Shown: in pieces, positions 1-11,784 of the stretch | Layout: every line of letters starts with the position of its first letter | Numbering within the stretch: position 1 is the first letter of the stretch | Source: Hevea brasiliensis | Lineage: Eukaryota > Streptophyta > Magnoliopsida > Malpighiales > Euphorbiaceae | Assembly (NCBI RefSeq): GCF_030052815.1 | Contig: NC_079498.1 | Coordinates: forward strand, 83,934,992-83,998,991 | Length of the DNA stretch: 64,000 nt | Direction of reading: 5' to 3' | The notes under the pieces: model-generated | The model's input: only the letters and a program-made list of their open reading frames with translations | Database searches by the model: none | What the model was told of the DNA's origin: nothing | Translations under genes and position numbers: made by a program

Positions 1-475
1 GGATTCAAGATCCAAGTTGATTTTAATTTTCAGCACTTTAATTCCTTGTTATCAGAATTTTTAGCACTTTAATTCCTTGTTATCAACATCTGGATTCAAG
101 ATCCAATTTGATTTTAATTTTTAGCACTTTAATTACTTGTTATCAACCTCTGGATTCAAGATCCAAGTTGATTTAAATTTTCAGCAATTTAATTCCTTGT
201 ATCAACCTCTAGATTCAAGATCTAAGTTCATTTTAATTTTTGGCACTTTAATTCCTTGTTATCAACCTTTGGATTCAAGATCCAAGTTGATTTTAATTTT
301 TCAGCACTTTAATTCCCTGTTATCAACCTCTGGATTCAAGATCCAAGTGGATTTTAATTTTCAATACTTTGATAGATTTTAATTTTTAGTACTTTGATTC
401 TTGTCTTCAATCTCTGGATTCAAGGTCCAAGTTGTTCTCTCATATTTCTCTATTATCAACCTCTGAATCCAAGAC
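1..475. repeat. 60-bp minisatellite in the 3' region of a Tat-type element
   Basis: About seven imperfect copies of a roughly 60-bp unit containing 'ggattcaagatccaagttga' then 'agcactttaattccttgtta' follow one another. The array begins at or before the window edge, and the last two copies are degenerate. A short + strand ORF inside it (137-382) only translates the repeat. The array lies between the off-window pol and the antisense ORF of the Tat-like element. That is the hypervariable region known in this lineage to seed tandem repeats. Confidence 0.85.
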
Positions 476-1307
476 TCAAATTGATTTGAATTCCCAACGC
501 GATACTTCAAAATTTCTTCTGCCCAAAATATGGTTCTAAATCTTTACTTGATTCCTATACAAGAGAATTTCATTCTCTGTAATAGAAATTATGTGACGAG
601 AGACAGCTGTAGACACCATATTTTGGTCGACCCTTAAATGTAATGTTCTTTTAAAATTGAAATTTTGTTATGTTTTATCCATCTTAATGTTATTTGTTTT
701 CAATTGATGACCCGATCATAGGTCGGTTTTCCGAACTCAGCAATGGCTTGTCTTCGGAATAACTCGATCTCACGTTCAAGTTAGATTGCTTTCTGATCTC
801 CTTGCCTTTACTCAATGTGTTCAGATTAATATTGGATCTCCAGACCATTCAATCTTACATGTCATTGTTTTTCGATCTCTCTATGTTCAAATACCTTAAA
901 ATTCCAAATCTGCATATAGTTTTGTGATCAGGTATCTCGTTCGAATTGTTTAAACATTTCTCAGCGAAGCTAAGGTTTTATTCGATCTATAAATAATGAT
1001 TTTGACCCTAATAAGCTCAAGTCATTTTTAAATCTTTACAATTTTACCAAATCACTCTTCAAATGTTTCAAGGTTTCAGTCGATATTTGGTCACAGCACC
1101 GTCCGATCTCATGTTCACATATACTGGTTTTCCGATCTCTTAAAGTTGCTTGATTTTTTATGATTAATAACTGGTTTCAAGTTTAATGTTCAACCGTATT
1201 CAATTGATTAAGTACTCAAGCAAATTCATTTGGATGTTTTCCAATCTCATCAAGAAAATTGAGCATAAAAAAACTTAGATTCATTTCAAAATATAAAAAT
1301 ATACAAG
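476..1307. other. Non-coding spacer of the Tat-like element
   Basis: No gene is seen. The stretch is AT-rich and sprinkled with 'gatctc' and 'cgatct' words that recur throughout both Tat-like copies. A 'tgtagacacc' word at 605 resembles an LTR start, but no partner end was found, so it is left unassigned. Confidence 0.5.
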
Positions 1308-3177
1308 TCATTCGGCAGGAGGGTCTCCCCTAACCTGCTCTTCAAGTACATTTTTAGTTTCATCATTCCCTCCCTCTCTTTCAGGCTCCTCCTCGCTGTC
1401 TTCTTCAGCTTTTGGGATGAGATACTCTATCCAGGAGAAGTCTTCCTTGGGATAGCACTTCACGAGTTTGGCTAGAAGATCACCATGAGCATTCACATAA
1501 ACACCCGCTTCCCTCGCCAGGGCCTCTTCTTCTTTTGCCTTGATCTCTTCAGTAAGTCGAGTGACATCAGTAGATCGGCAAACCCAAGCATCTTCAAGTT
1601 TCTGCTCTAGTTCAGCTATCCTTTCCTCTTAAGACTTCGCCCGATCTTCTACCTGGGTGATGTGGTCTTAAGCAGTTGAGAGTTGGGCTTTGGCAGAAGC
1701 TGTGCCCTGGACCTCCTTCAGAATCTCCTGTCTTAAGAGATGGGCCTTTTCTCTGATTATGTGTTGGTTCGCAATGGTCTCCAAACCCAAGCTCATCGTC
1801 TGAGCCAGGAGATTATCAATGCTATCCTGGGCCAATCTATTCTGATCTTCTTGAAAATAGATGGTGGTGCCCAAGACCTTGGCTAGATTAGGATTACCTT
1901 GAACTGAACGGTTCCTTTCCAGAGAATGGATAAGGACTTGAGCACCTCGAGAGAGTGTCCTTATGGCTAGTCGGGAAGGCCCCCCTTCTGCACTTGAAGA
2001 GACTGGAGGAGGAGGTTCGACTTATCGAGGTGGAGAAGGAATGATCTCTACCTTTGAGGCTGGCTGCTCTGGAGGTTAGAATGGAGAGCTCAATACTTCT
2101 ACCATGTCTCGCCTTAGCGTCTGAGCAGTAGTCACGGCAGCAGCAGTAGCAGCCACTTTCATTTCCCACACTTTTTGGGCGAGCTCCCTCTTTTGCTTAC
2201 GGCTCTCCTTTGCACTCTCATCTCCTGCCATACCTGCACAAAGAATAAGTTAGTGAGATCACCAAAGTTAGGAGACTAAAGATTTAGATTATACCGATCC
2301 AGGGGTCGAGGTCAGAGAGTTGCAGCTCATAGTCTTCACGGGCGATCACTTGCATCAACCACCATTTTAGTTTGGCCATAACCGTATCTAAACATGAGTA
2401 CTTGTGAGTGGCCGCTTGATCATTCAATTCCTTCACCATGGCGTCCTCATCTTTATTTAGTGCGATTTTCTTTGGAACTGAAGGAAACAAATACTGCCAA
2501 CTACGTGGAATGGCCTCAAAGCCATTCGGGTCCTTGCTTCTCAATATGAAAAACTGATCTTTCCAGTTTTTCAATGAGGAAGGGAGATCAGTGAAGAGCT
2601 CGTAGTTTGGCTTAGCTTGGAAAAACCAATATTCATCATCTTTCCGCTGAGCGAGCCTATGCAACTCAGCAAAAATCTTCGCTATAGGATCGAGCTTTTT
2701 AGCTTGACATAAACCTTTGAAAGCCAGCAGAGTCTGCCAGGAGTTCGGATGTACCTGGGCTACACAAACATAATGAAACTTCAGAATGGCTCTATAGAAT
2801 TCATCTAGGGGAAACTGAAGCCCGACTTTCAATTGTTCCTCATATACCATGATCAGGTCGGTTTCTTCAAAGAAATGATCGGCTCGGAGATCGCCAAGAC
2901 ATCTGATAAGTTCGAAGGAGTCAGTTGGAAGGTTATACTCTTGGATAATAGACTGGAGATCGATTTCCTTGAGAACCAATGGCAACTCATCCATGGGTAA
3001 GTTCTCTTTCCTTAAAGACGATGCTTGTTTTGACTTGGTCAATTGATCACGGACCTGGATAGTGGTTGTAGAAGGTTCAGGTCGCTCACTCGGTCTGGCC
3101 ACTTCACCTTCGTCCGATGTCCATGAGAAGTGAACAGAAGGAGAATTGGCAGCTCTCTGACCGTTGGTACCACCCAT
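1308..3177 (-). pseudogene. Antisense ORF of a Tat-type gypsy element (Transposase_28-like), left copy
   Basis: Read on the minus strand, exon 1 runs 3177-2295 (294 full codons, from MGGTNGQRAAN) and exon 2 runs 2233-1308. A 61-nt GT-AG intron joins them in frame through a split glycine codon. Exon 1 contains a domain resembling the family named 'putative gypsy type transposon' (PF04195) in plants; recognisable pieces are LPMDELPLVL, VHPNSW and DEYWFFQAKP. Exon 2 starts with basic residues (ESRKQKRE), then a proline-rich stretch, a helical coiled-coil-like part and an acidic tail ending RGDPPAE. Exon 1 is open. Exon 2 has four in-frame TAA stops (near 2063, 2008, 1669 and 1630), at least one of which looks like a CAA-to-TAA change against the right copy, so this copy is dead. 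The function of such antisense ORFs is unknown. The gene lies between the off-window pol and the 3' LTR and reads against pol. Confidence 0.8.
2234..2294 (-). other. 61-nt intron of the antisense ORF (left copy)
   Basis: The donor is ATCG|GTATAATC and the acceptor is TTTGTGCAG|GTATGGC, both on the minus strand. Removing it joins W-I-G to M-A in frame. The right copy has an intron of the same length at the same codon. Confidence 0.75.
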
Positions 3178-3333
3178 TTTTAGAAAATAAAAATGAAATT
3201 GATCGGAAAAAGATTAAAGCTCTTACCGGAGTATAAATCAGCACCGGAAAACTCTAGAAAATAAGGGAGAGTGTCAAAATCGCTAAAAGAAAGTCTGAAA
3301 ATGACATAAGGAGAAAATGGCTAACCCCCTCCC

Positions 3334-3362
3334 TATTTATACCCGCCTGAGTATTAAATGCT
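3334..3362 (-). promoter_or_regulatory. Core promoter of the antisense ORF (left copy)
   Basis: On the minus strand an AGCATTTAATAC word (3362-3351) is followed by TATAAATA (3341-3334), about 155 bp before the ATG at 3177. The right copy has the same order: GAGCATTAAATGC, then a TATA-like TTATATC, then the ORF. Promoter activity is inferred from the motifs alone. Confidence 0.55.
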
Positions 3363-3957
3363 CATGAAGCCCCAAGGGACGCATCAGTTAGCAGGACCGG
3401 GCCGTTTCAATGACACATCAAAAGAAAATTCCAAAAATGTAGTAAAAGGTCAGACGAATAAGATCGTTTAATGAAGATCATTAGATAGAATAGGGTTCCA
3501 AACCAACAGATCGATAGAATGGCAATTCGTCTAGGGATTAGATCAGGCACAGTCATCGGAGATCCAAATAATAACCAATGCAATAATAAAAAAAAAAACA
3601 AGCAGATCCAAATTTCAATAATAGATTTCATTTCATTTCCAAAAGATCAGATTACATCATTTGGGCAATCTCTCAAGATTAGCAATTACAAATGTCCTTA
3701 CACTACATTCTACCTAACTCAGACTACTTTTGAATCCAAAGTATTGCACAGTAGGCCTGTGTTAAAGCCTAGTCTTATGGCTGAATCAAAAGATGTGTTT
3801 GATCAGAAAGCCAGCAATAAATACTGGATAGATGTACAACTCAGATGGGGCGACTATGATTCTCATGACATTGAGCGGCATCATTCTCGAAGTCATTAAC
3901 TAGAATCGAGCCGCAGTTGGGACACCCGACATGGTTAGGAGCCAAATGAACATCAAG

Positions 3958-6900
3958 TGTAACACCCTCCCTGTAGCAACTCCGTACAGTCTACTGTTCC
4001 GGTGACCAGTGTCGGTCCGGATAGCTAGAACGTCCAGAAAAATATTTAAACTAAAGTGAAGAATCATAATTTACTCAAATATCAATAAGAAAAATTTAGA
4101 AAAAATTTTAGAAATAAAATACAACCAAGTTAAATGAGCCGGTGCCCAAGCGATGGGTAACCCAGTGGGAAGTTGCGGTTCTCGCAACGAGGAGCCCTAG
4201 ACTTGGGAGAAAATTCATAAAATAATTTTTAGGACTCTAGAGAAGAGTCATTGAGGTTTCTATGGCATTAGAATGTCAAGAAAATGCTTAGAAAATTTTT
4301 TAAATCGGTACAGATGATTTTGGCTCAATAAGCCAAACAGAGGGCATTTTGGTCATTTCGTCTTCAGAGATGATTTTTGACCGACTTGTCCATTTAAGTA
4401 AATAATTATTATGATTTAAAATATGAATAAATATTGCTAAAAATTTAATTGAAAATGAATAGAAAGAAAAGAAAAAAAATGAAGAAAAATGGGACTTTTG
4501 ACATCATGCTTATGCAATTAAAATCCTCCCACCCAATCACATTGTGACACATGGCAATAACTCATTTAAAATGACTAAATGGGCAGAAAATGAAAGAAAA
4601 CAAATCAGTTTCTTTCATTTTCTTCAGCTGCAATGAACCACACTCTCACCTCCACCATTGTTATCCCATAAACCAAGCTTCCTTGCCCACCTTAAACCCC
4701 CTCAAAACCCTAACTTGCCTTCATTAAAAATTATCCCTACCACTAGATTAAGCTTTGGGCAGCAATTTAAAAGGAAGAAAGTCAAGTTTTTAAGTCTTGG
4801 AAAGTGACTAAGTGAAGGTTAGTGCCACTTTTGTTTAATTTTTCTCTTATATTATTTGTTATAACATTAATCTAAAGTAGAAAATATGAAAATGAAACAA
4901 ATTGAAATTGTGGAGTTAGGGTTTGGGAGAAACCTAGGGTTTGCTCATGTGTTGGTGAATGAAAGTTTGAATGGTCAATTAGTGACCATTTGGCTATGTA
5001 TGATAAAGAAATGAAGTGAGTTGTGGCTTAGTATTTGAATTTAGGTGAGCTGCCTTGGCTGCCCTGTAGGTCTGGATGTGAGTCTAGTAGGTTTGGGCAG
5101 CTATAAATAGATTTGTAGAGGTTTAATTAGTGTAAGGCCAATTGGACATGAAACTAGACACATAATGGCACAACTTTGGTATAGAAACCCTGCCTAAAAA
5201 ACCAAACCAAGTTGACTTAAAAATTGCCCTAATTCGGGTGACTTGCATTCTGCCTAGGCAACATGACCAAATGAACAGTATTTATTCATTTAGTCATAAC
5301 TCAGTGTAGAAAGGTCCCATTGACCTGAAATTTTACCAGCAGAAAGCTGAGATATAGACCTACAACTTTCATCAAGAATACAAATCCAAATTCTGATCAT
5401 AACCTAGTCAAATTGCCAACCAAACTTATGTTACCAAATCTGGCAGAACCAATTTTGCCCAGAATTTTGGAATCTGCCCAATCCGGCCAGTTATGGTGTT
5501 TAGGCCATAACTTGAGCTACAAAACTCCAAATGGAGTGATTCAAAAAAGGAAATGTAACTAGACAAAATAAGGAGCAACTTTCATGAAGACAAATTTGCC
5601 AAATTCCTACTGTAAAAATGACCAATGGAACAATAAACACAAGGCTTGAAATCTGAAAATTTTGAACAACTAGCACTAAGCTAGAAATGGTATTGGCAAC
5701 CAATACCAACAATTTTAGAATGCAAAATGTGGTATGTTGGGAGTATTAGAACCAATGTACCTCTTGTGAATGTAAAAGTCAGCATTTTAGTTGACTAATG
5801 AAATGAATAGTAACACATAAACTTAAATTTCAAGAATTGTAAAGTTTAAAAGTGTAACATGCCCTAGTACACCTAGCAAGATTGGTTTAGATAGGTTGGC
5901 ATGCCAATAGGGTTCAGTTAGCAGTATTGCACATGGCATTATGCCATTCTGTGATTTCATGGCTTTTAGCCATTTTGACATTGTGTTGATACTTGGCTTT
6001 GTGCTTAATATTATTACAGCTTATTAGCTGTTCTGTTGCACACCGGGAGATATATATGTGACCGATGGTGTGATGGCCCGAGGTACTTGATACCCAGTGC
6101 CAGTTTTCCCATTTATCCACTCCAGTTGTCTAGTATAGGTTACTTGGGCAACCAAAAATGAAAGTGGATAAATTTAATGAAATTATGAATATAACAAGTA
6201 CATAACAAATAAGATTACCAATAATGATCGAAAAATTGTCTGCATAAGACATCAGAACATGCACTGCATATTTATTTTATGTTATTTCTTTGTATTCTAT
6301 TATTGGCACCACTAAGCATTATTGCTTAGCGCGTTGCCTTTGCCACGCGTAGGTTCTGGAGAGATCGATAGAGAGCCCAGTAGACCACAGACTGGGTGAG
6401 ATCATCTGCAGCTCTGTATAGTGTCCGTGTCACCTCACCATCTTCAGTGCATTGGTAGGACACTAGGTTTCATTTTGGTATTATGTAATCAAACTTTTAT
6501 TTTTTCATGTATAATTAAGACTTATGTGATGTATTTTGATATTAATATAAATAGTGGAAATTGTGTTTATGAATGAAACATTGAATATTTATTTATGACT
6601 TGTATATGAATATTATGTGAAATGAATGAATGAGAAATGGAAATATTGTTGAAAAATATTGAGACATTGTTGGTGAAATGAAGTTTGGGAATGACTGAAA
6701 ACATATTGGAAGTGTTTTTCTCAGGTTCCGAAGAACTGTTTTCTCAATTTTTAGCCAGTACTCTGCCGGATTTTCTATAAAATTTGCGAAACCTTAAATA
6801 AATTTATGATTTCAATAAATGACTGAAATGAATTACATTTCACAAATTATACTTCATAACTAAAAAAATAAATAAATAAGGAAGAATAAAAATGATTAAA

Positions 6901-6975
6901 GTAAAATAGGATGTTCCGGTACACTGTGTGGCATATCTTGCTCGGCTATACTGTAGACGGGTAAGGGGTGTCACA
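3958..6975 (+). repeat. 5' LTR of the Tekay-type element
   Basis: TG...CA ends. It is clearly the same sequence as 11785-14808 but with many scattered substitutions (about ten in the first 130 bp), so the insertion is not recent. Short ORFs inside it are not conserved as proteins. Confidence 0.92.
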
Positions 6976-6979
6976 TTTA

Positions 6980-6997
6980 GTAGTATCAGAGCCTGGT
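6980..6997 (+). other. Primer binding site of the Tekay-type element
   Basis: TAGTATCAGAGCCTGGTT four bases after the LTR is close to TGGTATCAGAGC, the complement of the initiator tRNA-Met 3' end used by most plant gypsy elements. One base of the core is changed. Confidence 0.7.
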
Positions 6998-7102
6998 TTA
7001 GGCATTTCTGGGCCTAGATCGAGTCCATACCATGCATTGTATTTGTAAGAGTCGAGGTGACACTAATGCAGATCTGTTTGTCTTTGTTATTTTGAATAGG
7101 AT

Positions 7103-8132
7103 ATGGACCCCACATCTCAGAGGGCAGTTAAGGAGGAAGTGGAGAGTCATGCTCCACCTGCAGCAGTTGAGACTGGGGTAGGGGAAAACCTACTCTGCCG
7201 GCTCCAGTAGAGCTTGATCAGCCTCCACAGGCCATGTTCCAGCAAATGGCCGAATTCTTCAGACAATAGAAATCACATCTGGAAAGACTGAGAAAATTTG
7301 GAGCAGTGAATTTCTTTGGCAAGAGAGAAGATGATTCTATTGCAGCCAAAAATTGGTTGAACAGAACAGGCAGAGTTTTAAAACAACTCCACTGCACTCT
7401 AGAGCAAAATCTAGAAGCTGCTATATCTCTGTTGCAAGATGATGCATATGAATGATGGGATACGGTGTCCAGTGAAGTATAGCTAGAAGCAATAACTTGG
7501 GACTTCTTCCTCTCAAAATTTAAGAAGAAATATGTGGGTAGTGTATACCTGGAAGAGAGAAGAAGAGAGTTCATTAACTTGAGGCAGAGACAGCTGACAA
7601 TGGCAGAGTATGAAAAGGAATTCATCAGACTGAGCCGCTACGGAAGGGAGATAGTCCCTAATGAGGCCGAAAGGTGTAAGAGATTTGAAGAGGGATTAAA
7701 TGATAATATAAAGATCATGATCACTGCCTTGGGGATCACAGACTTCACCAAGTTAGTGGAAGCTACTATAAAAGTTGAAAAGGTTAGAATAAGTGAGTAG
7801 ACTAGAAGGGAGAGATAACAGAAGAAGGGCCCGAGTCAGTCTAGCTCATCTCCTGCACCAAGAAAAAGGTTCAAAGGTCCACCTGCACAGAGTTTAGGTC
7901 AACCTCAAGGTCAGGGTCAGTCTCAAGGGCCCAGGCCATAGTTCATCCCTAGGAGAGGTCAGTCCATACCATCAGTGGGTAGCTCTCTAGGGACAGGGTT
8001 CAGGGGACCAGCCCCAGCATCTTCTGCATGTCTGCATTGCCTAAAGTGGCATAAGGGCAGTGTTGGAGAGTGACTGGTGCCTGCTTAAGGTGTGGGTCGA
8101 CAGAGCATCAGCTGAGGAGCTGTCCACGCAGA
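7103..8132 (+). pseudogene. Degenerate gag of the Tekay-type element
   Basis: An ATG at 7103 (MDPTSQRAVKEE) opens a frame that shifts before 7190. The capsid part then reads on with stops near 7268, 7454 and 7480. The largest open piece ends at 7800 and includes SVYLEERRREFINLRQ and MAEYEKEFIRLSRYG, typical of the retrotransposon gag domain. Downstream a CCHC zinc knuckle (CLRCGSTEH, then C, about 8083-8127) in another frame supplies the nucleic-acid-binding end. Gag would form the cytoplasmic virus-like particle. This copy cannot. Confidence 0.8.
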
Positions 8133-8284
8133 ACTACTACAACTGCTCCAACACAAGCAGACAGACCTACTCCTGCACCACAAAGGGGTAGGAAATTTGG
8201 CAAATCTGAAGCAGTGGGACCATCACAGAGGCTCATCGAGCAGCGAGAGAGGCACGAGGCGGACCACCTACCAGAGCCTATGCC

Positions 8285-8800
8285 ATGAGAGCTCAGGAGG
8301 AGCAAGATGCCCCGGACGTCATCAGGGGTATATTCTCCCTCTACAATATATCTGTGCATGCATTGGTGGATCCAGGATCCACTCATTCATACATCTGCAT
8401 CAACCTACCCGTAGAAAGGGGGATACTAGTAGAGGAGAGTGACCAAGACATTCTGGTCAGTAATCCATTGGGCCACAGTGTAGTGGTGAACAAAGTGTAC
8501 AAGGGTTGCCCGTTAAGGATTCAGGGGTATGAATTCTTGGCAGACCTGATTGAGTTGCCTTTCCATGAGTTTGACGTGATCTTGGGAATAGACTGGTTGT
8601 CACGTCATCAAGCAATGGTTGATTGTAAACTGAAGAGGATTTCTTTGAAAACTCCTGAGGGTAATGAGATTACAGTTGTGGGGGAAAGGATAGATTTCTT
8701 ATCCAATGTCATATCAGCCACAATGGTAAGAAAACTGATGAGAAAAGGCTGTGAAGCCTACCTAGCACATATGGTGGATAGCCAGATCTATGTGACATAG
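8285..8800 (+). pseudogene. Aspartic protease region of the Tekay-type pol
   Basis: This frame contains ALVDPGSTHSYI, the active-site region of the retropepsin, followed by VILGIDWLSRHQA, the second conserved strand and motif of gypsy proteases. The family normally has D-S/T-G; here it reads D-P-G, which may be inactivating or a family variant. The frame ends at a TAG created inside a 19-bp tandem duplication and continues in the same frame afterwards. Confidence 0.8.
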
Positions 8801-8816
8801 CCAGATCTATGTGACA
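8779..8816 (+). repeat. 19-bp tandem duplication in pol
   Basis: The 19-mer TAGCCAGATCTATGTGACA occurs twice back to back and brings in the stop codon at 8798-8800 between protease and reverse transcriptase. Confidence 0.85.
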
Positions 8817-10412
8817 TAGCCACAGTAAGAGACTTCCCAGATGTGTTCCCTGAAGAATTACTTGGCTTGCCACCAGAAAGGGAAGTCGAATTTGCTATTG
8901 AGATACTGCCGGGTATAGCACCAATCTCTATTGCTCCTTATAGGATGGCACCCACAGAATTGAAGGAATTGAAAATCCAATTACAAGAGTTAATGGATAA
9001 GGGGTTCATACGGCCCAATGTGTCACCATGGGAAGCTTCAGTGCTGTTTGTAAAGAAGAAGGATGGGACTTTAAGGTTGTGCATCCATTACCGGCAGTTG
9101 AATAAAGTGACTATGAAGAATAAATATCCATTGCCTAGAATTGATGATCTGTTTGATCTTGAAGGGAGCAGGAGTATTTTCCAAAATTGATCTCAGATCA
9201 GGGTATCATCAGTTGAGGGTGAAGGATGCAGATGTGCCAAAAACTGCATTCAGGACCCGGTATGGGCATTATGAGTTCCTGGTGATGCCCTTTGGCCTAA
9301 CAAATGCACCAGTGGCATTCATGGACCTTATGAATCGTATCTTCCATCCATACTTAGATTGGTTCATAGTGGTCTTTATTGATGATATTTTGGTATATTC
9401 CAAGACCAGGGAAGAACATGATGAGCATTTGAGGATTGTTCTGCAAACCCTGAGAGAAAAGAAGCTGTATGCTAAGTTGTCCAAGTGTGACTTCTGGTTG
9501 AATGAGATTGCATTCCTTGGACACATAATGTTAGCTGACGGGATTAGAGTGGATCCCAAGAAAATAAAAGCAGTGATGGAATGGAAGCCTCCCAGAAATA
9601 CAACTAAGGTCAAAAGTTTCTTGGGGCTAGCTGGGTATTATAGAAGATTTGTGAAGGAATTTTCTTTAATAGCTGCTCCAATGACCAAGTTGTTACACAA
9701 GAATGTCAAATTTGATTGGAATGACAAGTGTCAGACCAGTTTTGAGAAGTTGAAGGCTATGTTGACTGAGGCACCAGTGTTAACACAGCCAGTGTCGGGA
9801 AAGGACTTTGTGGTCTATAGTGACGCCTCTCATAATGGGTTAGGGTGTGTATTGATGCAAGAGGGGAAGGTGGTCACTTATGCTTCCAGGCAACTAAGGC
9901 CACATGAACAGAATTACCCTACCCATGATCTAGAACTTACAGCAATTATCTTCGTATTGAAGATATGGAGGCATTACTTGTATGGTGAAAAGTGTTACAT
10001 TTACACAAACCACAAAAGCCTAAAATACTTACCAACCCAAAAGGAGCTCAACCTTAGACAGAGGCAATGGATTGAGCTCCTAAAGGACTATGATTGTGTG
10101 ATAGACTACCATCCTGGGAAGGCAAATGTAGTTACTGATGCTTTAAGCAGAAAATCTATCACAACTTTGAGATCATTGAATGCCTGTTTATCCTTGATTC
10201 GAGATGGAGCTATTTTGGCTGAGTTGCAAGTGAGGCTAAACCTGCTACAGCAGATTTTAGATGGACAGCAGGCAGATGAGAAGCTAAAGGCTATTATGAG
10301 CAAAATCCTAGAAGGGAAAGAAACTGACTATGCAGTGAAAACAGATGGGTGTCTGTACTATAAAGGAAGATTATGTGTACCAGATGATAGGGAATTGAAG
10401 GCAGTATCCTGA
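8801..10412 (+). pseudogene. Reverse transcriptase and RNase H of the Tekay-type pol
   Basis: The N-terminal RT part ([16 protein letters not shown] to [11 protein letters not shown]) is in one frame and stops at 9190. A one-base frameshift near 9165 moves the rest to the frame ending at 10412. RT motifs include [19 protein letters not shown] and the catalytic [10 protein letters not shown]. RNase H shows [13 protein letters not shown], a THDLELTA segment and [10 protein letters not shown] further frameshift near 10405 separates it from integrase. The enzyme would copy element RNA into cDNA. Two frameshifts disable this copy, although the catalytic aspartates survive. Confidence 0.9.
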
Positions 10413-11770
10413 AAGAGGCACACACCAATGTTTATGCTATGCACCCAGGAAGTACAAAAATGTATCATGATCTGAAGCTTCATTATTGGTGGCCTGGTAT
10501 GAAGAAGGACATAGCTGACTACGTGACTAAATGCTTGACATGTCAACAAGTCAAGGCAGAACATCAAGTTCCATCGGGTTTGCTACAGCCTATATGCATA
10601 CTTGAATGGAAATGGGATCTGGTCACCATGGATTTTATAAGTGGTCTACCTCTCACCCAGAAGAAGCATGATGTAGTATGGGTGATAATAGATAGATTTA
10701 CGAAGTCAGAACACTTTCTGCCAGTTAGGACTGACTACTCACTGGAGAAGTTAGTAGAATTGTATATCAGTGAGATAGTTAGACTACATGGAATTCCACT
10801 TTCCATTATATCTGATCGAGACCCAATGTTTACATCGAGATTTTGGAAGAAGTTGCATGAATCCTTGGGTACACAACTCCACTTCAGCACAGCTTTCCAT
10901 CCTTAGACAGATGGGCAATCAGAAAGAGTAATCCAGGTAAACAATTGAAACTAATTGAACTAATACAAATATTGAACTGAAATTATAATAATAACATGAA
11001 ATATATGTTAGGTCCTTGAGGACATGCTGAGGAGTTGTGTCATTGAGTTTGAGGGAAGTTGGGATAGATACCTCCCACTGGCAGAATTTGCATATAACAA
11101 TAGCTACCAAGCTAGCATCCAAATGGCCCCGTATGAAGCACTGTATGGGAGGAAATGTAGAACTCTAGTGTGCTGGACTGAATTGGGTGAAGATAAACGA
11201 GTAGGGCCAGACCTGGTGAAACAGACTAAGGAGAAGGTAATGCTAATCAAAGCCAATGTGAAGGTTGCCTCAGACAGACAAAAATCTTATGCCAATCTGA
11301 AGAGAAAAGAAATGAAATATGTAGTTGGCGACAAAGTGTTTCTCAAGGTGTCACCGTGGAAGAAGGTACTGAGGTTTGGAAGAAAAGGTAAGTTGAGCCC
11401 TAGGTTCATTGGCCCATATGAAGTCATTGAACGTGTGGGACCAGTAGCCTACAGGTTAGCTTTACCACCAGAGCTGGACAAGATCCACAATGTGTTTCAT
11501 GTATCTATGCTAAGAAGATACCGCTCAGATCCTTCACATGTCATCTCCATGGAAGAAATTGAAGTACAACCGGATTTAACATATGAAGAAGAACCTATAC
11601 GGATCCTGGCTCGGGAAGTGAAAGAGTTGAGGAATAAGCAGATTCCACTGGTGAAAGTGCTTTGTAGGCACCACAACACTGAGGAGGCAACTTGGGAAAG
11701 TGAAGAGATGATGAGGCAACAGTTCCCTCAACTGTTTACATCAGGTAAATTTCGAGGACGAAATTTAAAT
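10413..11770 (+). pseudogene. Integrase with chromodomain, split by a candidate intron
   Basis: The HHCC zinc region ([12 protein letters not shown] and [11 protein letters not shown]) is followed by the catalytic core: TMDFISGLP with the first Asp, [10 protein letters not shown] with the second. A TAG replaces a codon after TAFHP at 10904-10906. A 75-bp GT-AG insert then separates ERVIQ from LEDMLRSCV. The GPY/F-like region includes KLSPRFIGPYEVIERVG. The C-terminus (YEEEPIRILAREVKELRN to EEATWESEEMMRQQFP) is a chromodomain, which marks the element as a chromovirus and in this lineage guides integration to heterochromatin. Apart from the stop and the insert the frame is open. Confidence 0.88.
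10937..11011 (+). other. Candidate 75-nt intron in integrase
   Basis: The sequence reads ATC CAG|GTAAAC...ATGTTAG|GTC CTT GAG. It is very AT-rich, has in-frame stops, and contains 'actaat' words that could serve as a branch point. Excision restores the frame exactly (I-Q then V-L-E-D-M). An unspliced small insertion is the alternative. Confidence 0.6.
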
Positions 11771-11771
11771 T

Positions 11772-11784
11772 AGAGGGGAAGAGT
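11772..11784 (+). other. Polypurine tract of the Tekay-type element
   Basis: AGAGGGGAAGAGT immediately precedes the 3' LTR start at 11785, where plus-strand DNA synthesis is primed. Confidence 0.8.

Noticed and set aside
137..382. 81-codon + ORF
   Set aside because: It is a translation of the 60-bp minisatellite; the peptide itself repeats with the DNA unit.
1..475. CRISPR-like repeat array
   Set aside because: Units are contiguous and degenerate with no unique spacers, in a plant genome.
605..640. Possible LTR start 'tgtagacacc'
   Set aside because: No paired LTR end, target duplication or second copy could be found.
3519..3899. 126-codon + ORF before the Tat LTR
   Set aside because: It crosses the polypurine-like tract and LTR start, has no family features and is not open in the right copy.
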